From: Dyadobacter psychrophilus
GTDB taxonomy: Bacteria; Bacteroidota; Bacteroidia; Cytophagales; Spirosomataceae
Assembly: GCF_900167945.1 (NCBI RefSeq)
Contig: NZ_FUZA01000001.1
Location: 868,001-932,000, forward strand
Length of the DNA: 64,000 nt
Reading direction: 5' to 3'
Shown here: one piece after another, positions 60,401-64,000 of the stretch
Layout of the letters: every line of letters begins with the position of its first letter
Numbering within the stretch: position 1 is the first letter of the stretch
Program-made: the position numbers and the translations under genes
The notes under the pieces: generated by a model
The model's database searches: none
The model's input: only the letters and a program-made list of their open reading frames with translations
What the model was told of the DNA's origin: nothing

Positions 60401-60437
60401 AACAAAACCCTGCAAGAAATAATCGCTTGCAGGGTTT
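60401..60437 (-). terminator. Rho-independent terminator of rplS
   Basis: On the minus strand AAACCCTGCAAG pairs perfectly (12 bp) with CTTGCAGGGTTT around a 9-nt loop, followed by TTTTGTTTTTCC. It lies 27 bp past the rplS stop. Confidence 0.88.
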
Positions 60438-60464
60438 AAAATTTTTGTCCGAAGAAAATTTATA

Positions 60465-60827
60465 CTACTTCGATACTTTAAGCTCTTTAATACGAGCGGC
60501 TTTGCCCTGACGGCCACGCAAGAAGAACAGACGTGAACGACGCACCTTACCGCGACGAATCAATTCGATTTTAGCGATACTTGGTGAAAGAATAGGGAAA
60601 ACACGTTCTACGGCGATGCCGTTTGAGATTTTACGCACTGTGAAAGTTTCACCGCTGCCGCTCAGATTGCGACGCTGCATAACTGTACCCTGGAATTGCT
60701 GGATACGCTCTTTGTTACCTTCACGGATTTTCACGTGAACGTTGATCGTGTCGCCTGAATTGAATTCAGGATACTCGGATTTACGATTTTCAATCGTAGC
60801 TTCTACGAGTTTAATAAGTTCGCTCAT
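60465..60827 (-). CDS. rplS: 50S ribosomal protein L19
   Basis: 120 residues from ATG 60827, where [67 protein letters not shown] begins; an upstream in-frame start would add 23 unlikely residues. [45 protein letters not shown] is the conserved C-terminal half. It is part of the 30S-50S interface. The usual rpsP-rimM-trmD neighbours are not present, and the gene stands alone with its own terminator, as in many Bacteroidota. Confidence 0.97.
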   Translation of the reverse strand: MSELIKLVEATIENRKSEYPEFNSGDTINVHVKIREGNKERIQQFQGTVMQRRNLSGSGETFTVRKISNGIAVERVFPILSPSIAKIELIRRGKVRRSRLFFLRGRQGKAARIKELKVSK

Positions 60828-60919
60828 GACGAATGCTTTTTTGGATTTAAAATGATAGCTTGCTTCCAGCGGATGAGGTGACGCCCCTTCATTCAAAACA
60901 GCTCTTGCGAAAACGAGTG

Positions 60920-60927
60920 CAAAGCTA
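60920..60927 (-). promoter_or_regulatory. Candidate -7 element (TAGCTTTG) for rplS
   Basis: On the minus strand TAGCTTTG matches TAnnTTTG, about 93 nt upstream of the rplS ATG. That leaves a leader long enough for ribosomal-protein type control. It lies in the divergent gap to nnr. The -33 box is unclear. Confidence 0.4.
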
Positions 60928-60959
60928 ATATTATTTATTTGTTTGTAAAAGCATTTTAC

Positions 60960-62456
60960 ATGAAAATACTAAATGTAAAACAGATTCGCGCACTGGATGC
61001 ATATACTATTGAAAATGAACGTGTTTCATCACTGGATTTAATGGAACGCGCCTCAAAAGCGTTCGTCAGATGGTTCTGTGACCAGTTTGTAAACACCAGG
61101 CCGGTTGCTGTTTTTTGCGGAAAAGGAAATAATGGCGGAGATGGGCTGGCCATTGCACGCATTTTGAGCATGAACAGTTATGATGTTCAGCTATATATCA
61201 TTGAATATACAGATAACGCCTCAGAAGACTTTCAAAGCAACTTATCGCGATTAAAAGATCATTTACAGCCCGTTAGCGTTGCTGCAAACGATGCATTTCC
61301 AACATTGGCAGCAAATGTAATTTGTATTGATGCACTGCTGGGATCAGGTTTATCAAGACCGGTTGACGGACTATTGGCCAACATAATACATTCCTTAAAC
61401 GGTTTGTCCAATAAGCTCGTTTCCGTTGACATTGCGAGCGGATTATATGCAGACAAAGCAAATCAGAAAGGCGATCCTGTTATTGAGCCAGACTTCACTG
61501 TTTCGTTCCAATTGCCAAAATTAGCATTCATGATGCCGCAAAATGCCAAATTTGTGGGCTCCTGGCATCTTGTTGATATTGGTTTGAGTGAGGATTTTAT
61601 CAAAAACATCGAAACGCCTTATTATTATACCGACAAGCTCACGGCCGAAAAACTGATCAAACCACGTGATAAATTTTCGCACAAAGGCACTTTCGGGCAT
61701 GCATTGCTGATGGCGGGCAGTTACGGCAAAATGGGCGCGGCGGTTTTATCGGGAAAAGCTTGTCTGAGATCAGGCGTGGGTTTGCTTACCATGCATATTC
61801 CCGCCTGCGGATACGACATTATCCAGATTTCCCTACCCGAGGCAATGACAATCACAGATCAGGATGCGAAAAATTTAAGTGAAGTCACCGAGCTTGAATC
61901 ATATTCTGCCATCGGAATTGGTCCCGGAGTTGGTAAAGAGTCTGCCACGGTGAATGCTGTGGAAATATTGTTGGAAAAATTAAATCTAACCGCTGCAAAA
62001 GCGAAGCTCATCATCGACGCCGACGCGTTGAATATTCTATCCGAAAACAGGCATCTTTTAGAAAAATTACCTCAAAACACAGTCCTAACCCCGCATCCCA
62101 AAGAATTTCAGCGATTAGCCGGAGAAAGCAATGATGAATTCGAAAGACTTCAAATAGGAATTGATTTCGCAAAAAGACATAAAGTAATCATCTGCTTAAA
62201 GGGCGCAAACACTGCCGTCATTCTCCCAAACGGCGAAGTGCACTTCAACTCTACAGGCAACCCAGGCATGGCCACAGGAGGCACCGGCGACGTGCTCACA
62301 GGAATCCTAACGAGCCTGCTAGCCCAAAAATACGATCCTGTGCAAGCAGCGATTCTGGCGGTCTTTCAGCACGGACTTGCCGGTGATCGGGCGGCGGAAG
62401 AGAAAGGAGAAAGTGCCTTGATCGCTTCCGATGTTGTGGAGGGGTTGGGTTGGTAA
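60960..62456 (+). CDS. nnr: Bifunctional NAD(P)H-hydrate epimerase/dehydratase
   Basis: 498 residues from ATG 60960. The N-terminal YjeF domain (about 1-215) has [45 protein letters not shown] and [15 protein letters not shown], and performs the NAD(P)HX epimerase step. The C-terminal ribokinase-like domain (about 230-498) carries [57 protein letters not shown], and [16 protein letters not shown] with the catalytic Asp. It is the ADP-dependent dehydratase that repairs hydrated NAD(P)H. Divergent from rplS. Confidence 0.95.
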   Translation: MKILNVKQIRALDAYTIENERVSSLDLMERASKAFVRWFCDQFVNTRPVAVFCGKGNNGGDGLAIARILSMNSYDVQLYIIEYTDNASEDFQSNLSRLKDHLQPVSVAANDAFPTLAANVICIDALLGSGLSRPVDGLLANIIHSLNGLSNKLVSVDIASGLYADKANQKGDPVIEPDFTVSFQLPKLAFMMPQNAKFVGSWHLVDIGLSEDFIKNIETPYYYTDKLTAEKLIKPRDKFSHKGTFGHALLMAGSYGKMGAAVLSGKACLRSGVGLLTMHIPACGYDIIQISLPEAMTITDQDAKNLSEVTELESYSAIGIGPGVGKESATVNAVEILLEKLNLTAAKAKLIIDADALNILSENRHLLEKLPQNTVLTPHPKEFQRLAGESNDEFERLQIGIDFAKRHKVIICLKGANTAVILPNGEVHFNSTGNPGMATGGTGDVLTGILTSLLAQKYDPVQAAILAVFQHGLAGDRAAEEKGESALIASDVVEGLGW

Positions 62457-62571
62457 AAAAATTAAAAAAATCTCAAACTCTCGTTACCTAATTAAAGAAG
62501 CCACGTCTTAATAAGCGTTGCGGCGATTATCAGTAAGTCAAAGTGACAAATTCACATGACTTAATTTATTG

Positions 62572-62847
62572 ATGGCGCCGTTAAAGTTTGATTGGGATGA
62601 TGGGAATAAGAAAAAATCAGTCGAGAAACATCTTATTACGAACGCAGAAGCAGAAAGTATTTTCTTGGATCCGAAACGGAAATATATAATAAGCCATAGG
62701 GCAAATGAGATTCGCTTTCTATGTATTGGCAAAAGTTTTTCAAATAAAATATTAACTTCATACTACACGATTAGAAATGGAAAAGTTAGGGTCATTGGAA
62801 CCAGGGTTGCGAGAATCACAGAAAGACAGCAATATGAAAAAGAATAG
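62572..62847 (+). CDS. BrnT family toxin
   Basis: 91 residues from ATG 62572. The BrnT pattern is visible: LKFDWDDGNKKKSVEKHLITNAEAESIFLDPKR (with the FxWDxxKxxxNxxKH-like start), followed by the IGKS strand and the basic C-terminus VRVIGTRVARITERQQYEKE (S/T-A-R-xA-xxxER-like). BrnT is a RelE-fold ribonuclease toxin. The 14-bp overlap with the next small gene is typical of a toxin-antitoxin pair. It lies between nnr and feoB. Confidence 0.85.
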   Translation: MAPLKFDWDDGNKKKSVEKHLITNAEAESIFLDPKRKYIISHRANEIRFLCIGKSFSNKILTSYYTIRNGKVRVIGTRVARITERQQYEKE

Positions 62848-63013
62848 CAAAATTTTTTACGTACCAACGATACCAAAACATGTTCGGTTAAGTGACTTTG
62901 ATACAGAGTTGACAATTGATGATTTTGAAGCGCTGGTCGAAATCTCGCGTGGAAAAGATAAATTAACGAGACAGGATCTTAATAAATTACCAGGAAAAAA
63001 GGTCGGGAGTTAA
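62834..63013 (+). CDS. Candidate antitoxin overlapping the BrnT gene
   Basis: 59 residues from ATG 62834 (an earlier in-frame ATG lies deep inside brnT). The sequence is KNSKIFYVPTIPKHVRLSDFD, then TELTIDDFEALVEISRGKDKLTRQDLNKLPGKK. It is acidic in the middle and basic at the end. It does not resemble the ribbon-helix-helix C-terminus of classical BrnA, so the antitoxin call rests on position and the overlap of reading frames. No DNA-binding domain is evident. Confidence 0.55.
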   Translation: MKKNSKIFYVPTIPKHVRLSDFDTELTIDDFEALVEISRGKDKLTRQDLNKLPGKKVGS

Positions 63014-63045
63014 CTTTAACTTTACAACCTTAAAATCCTGCAACA

Positions 63046-64000
63046 TCAACTCATAACCTGATAAACCACAAACGCCGACACATAAGCCAGCACCATTAAG
63101 TAAGCCAGCTGGATTAAAGGCCATTTCCAGCCGTGGGTTTCGCGTTGGACTACGGCGATTGTACTCATGCACATCATGGCGAAAACATAGAAAATTAACA
63201 GCGAGTAACAAACGGCCGGGGTGAACATTGCTCCTCCGGTTTCTGGATTTTTCTCCTTGATCAACCGTTCCTTCACGGTCGGGACGTCTTCAAAATCGCC
63301 ACTAATGCTGTAAATGGTGGCCATTGTCCCTACGAAAACTTCCCTTGCGGCGAAGGATGCCAACAAAGCGATTCCGATTTTCCAATCGTATCCAAGTGGT
63401 TTTATAACTGGCTCAATGAAATGCCCGAAGTGCCCTGCGTAAGAATGTTCAAGACGGACAGAAGAAATGGCTGCATTGACCTGCTCCTCGGATGCCTGAG
63501 GCATTGAGGATGTGACTGCTGCTTCAGCTTTCTCCATTTCGTCACCGGGTCCGTATGAAGATAATACCCATAGAATAATGGAAATGGCCATAATGACCTT
63601 ACCAGCTTCGAAAACAAATGATTTTACGCTGTCATACATGGTAAATGCCACATGTCCCCATCGAGGCAGCTTGTAAGATGGCATTTCGAGCATGAAATAG
63701 CCCGGTTCTTTTCTTGGAATAAACAATGAGAGAATCCACGCTGTTGCCAGTGCGCCGATTAAACCTAATGAATACAAACCGAATAAAACCAGACCCTGCA
63801 CATTCAAAACGCCGAGCACTTTTGTAGGCGGTACGACCAACGCGATAAGGATCGTGTAAATGGGTAAACGAGCGGAGCAGCTCATTAATGGTGTCACTAA
63901 TATCGTAAGCAAACGCTCGTAGCGGCTGCTGATGCTGCGGGTGGTCATGATGGCTGGAACTGCGCATGCTACGCCCGAAATCAAAGGGACAACGCTTCGT
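63046..64000 (-). CDS. feoB: Ferrous iron transport protein B, C-terminal part
   Basis: About 318 C-terminal residues are visible. The frame remains open to the window end, and the rest, including the G-protein domain, lies beyond base 64000. The visible start reads RSVVPLISGVACAVPAIMTTR, the canonical Gate motif of the FeoB membrane domain. SFAAREVFVGTMATIYSI supplies the second Gate. The final TM helices end with AYLMVLAYVSAFVVYQVM. FeoB imports ferrous iron through the inner membrane using GTP. An upstream feoA, if present, is not in the window. Confidence 0.95.
   Translation of the reverse strand, partial: RSVVPLISGVACAVPAIMTTRSISSRYERLLTILVTPLMSCSARLPIYTILIALVVPPTKVLGVLNVQGLVLFGLYSLGLIGALATAWILSLFIPRKEPGYFMLEMPSYKLPRWGHVAFTMYDSVKSFVFEAGKVIMAISIILWVLSSYGPGDEMEKAEAAVTSSMPQASEEQVNAAISSVRLEHSYAGHFGHFIEPVIKPLGYDWKIGIALLASFAAREVFVGTMATIYSISGDFEDVPTVKERLIKEKNPETGGAMFTPAVCYSLLIFYVFAMMCMSTIAVVQRETHGWKWPLIQLAYLMVLAYVSAFVVYQVMS

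Noticed and set aside
60332..60517. N-terminal extension of dapF into the upstream gap
   Set aside because: The extra 62 residues would be read through the rplS terminator and the 20-bp palindrome. The normal DapF start MNIAFYKYQGTGNDF lies at 60331.

Overview
The window is chromosomal DNA of a Bacteroidota bacterium, most likely order Cytophagales and close to Dyadobacter. That genus is a judgement from overall protein character, not from a search. Supporting signs are TAnnTTTG-type promoter elements, weak Shine-Dalgarno sites, SusC/TonB-style outer-membrane proteins with carboxypeptidase-regulatory N-termini, an OmpA/PD40 protein, viroplasmin-RNase H, peptidase T, and a Nudix-winged-helix regulator. 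Coding density is high, no gap exceeds about 200 bp, and no rRNA, tRNA, IS element, prophage or CRISPR array was seen.

Layout. 1-6.2 kb: the end of a zinc-ribbon protein, a TPR protein, radC, a DUF3298 lipoprotein, a LytS/LytR-type two-component pair and a histidine phosphatase. 6.3-8.0 kb: a hotdog thioesterase and an isochorismate synthase (menaquinone side branch). 8.1-13.8 kb: a complete RND efflux operon (adaptor, pump, TolC-like channel). 13.9-21.6 kb: a TonB-dependent-receptor-like barrel, CvfB, and two convergent secreted amidohydrolase-fold proteins with eroded metal sites. 21.8-24.1 kb: a small unknown gene, a striking array of four palindromes at exact 29-bp spacing, satD, a DUF3307 membrane gene and a DUF4890 protein. 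24.1-36.3 kb: a minus-strand housekeeping block (prfC, ppa, GT2, trmN6-like, RNase H, pepT, MazG-like, MarC-like, Nudix regulator, class V aminotransferase, dapA, ligA). 36.5-41.2 kb: Uma2, rpe, a DUF4038 glycosidase-like protein and an OmpA/PD40 protein.

41.3-55 kb is the accessory heart of the window, a surface-glycan locus. It holds a GT39 enzyme, a split transketolase whose two halves are separated by a sugar-epimerase/glycosyltransferase fusion and a HigBA-like toxin-antitoxin pair, an orphan multi-pass membrane protein, an acyltransferase, a GT2, a large anchored beta-rich protein and an SGNH/AlgX-like protein. A coherent inference is synthesis of an unusual sugar, loading on a polyprenyl-phosphate carrier, transfer by GT-C enzymes outside the membrane, and acylation. 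55-64 kb: a lipase, an M14 peptidase, rhlE with a rhodanese gene, dapF, rplS, nnr, a BrnT-type toxin pair and the C-terminal part of feoB.

The strongest candidates for something undescribed are the 29-bp palindrome array in front of satD, which looks like an operator array for the SatD-HTH protein itself, and the interrupted split-transketolase/fusion-enzyme glycan locus.
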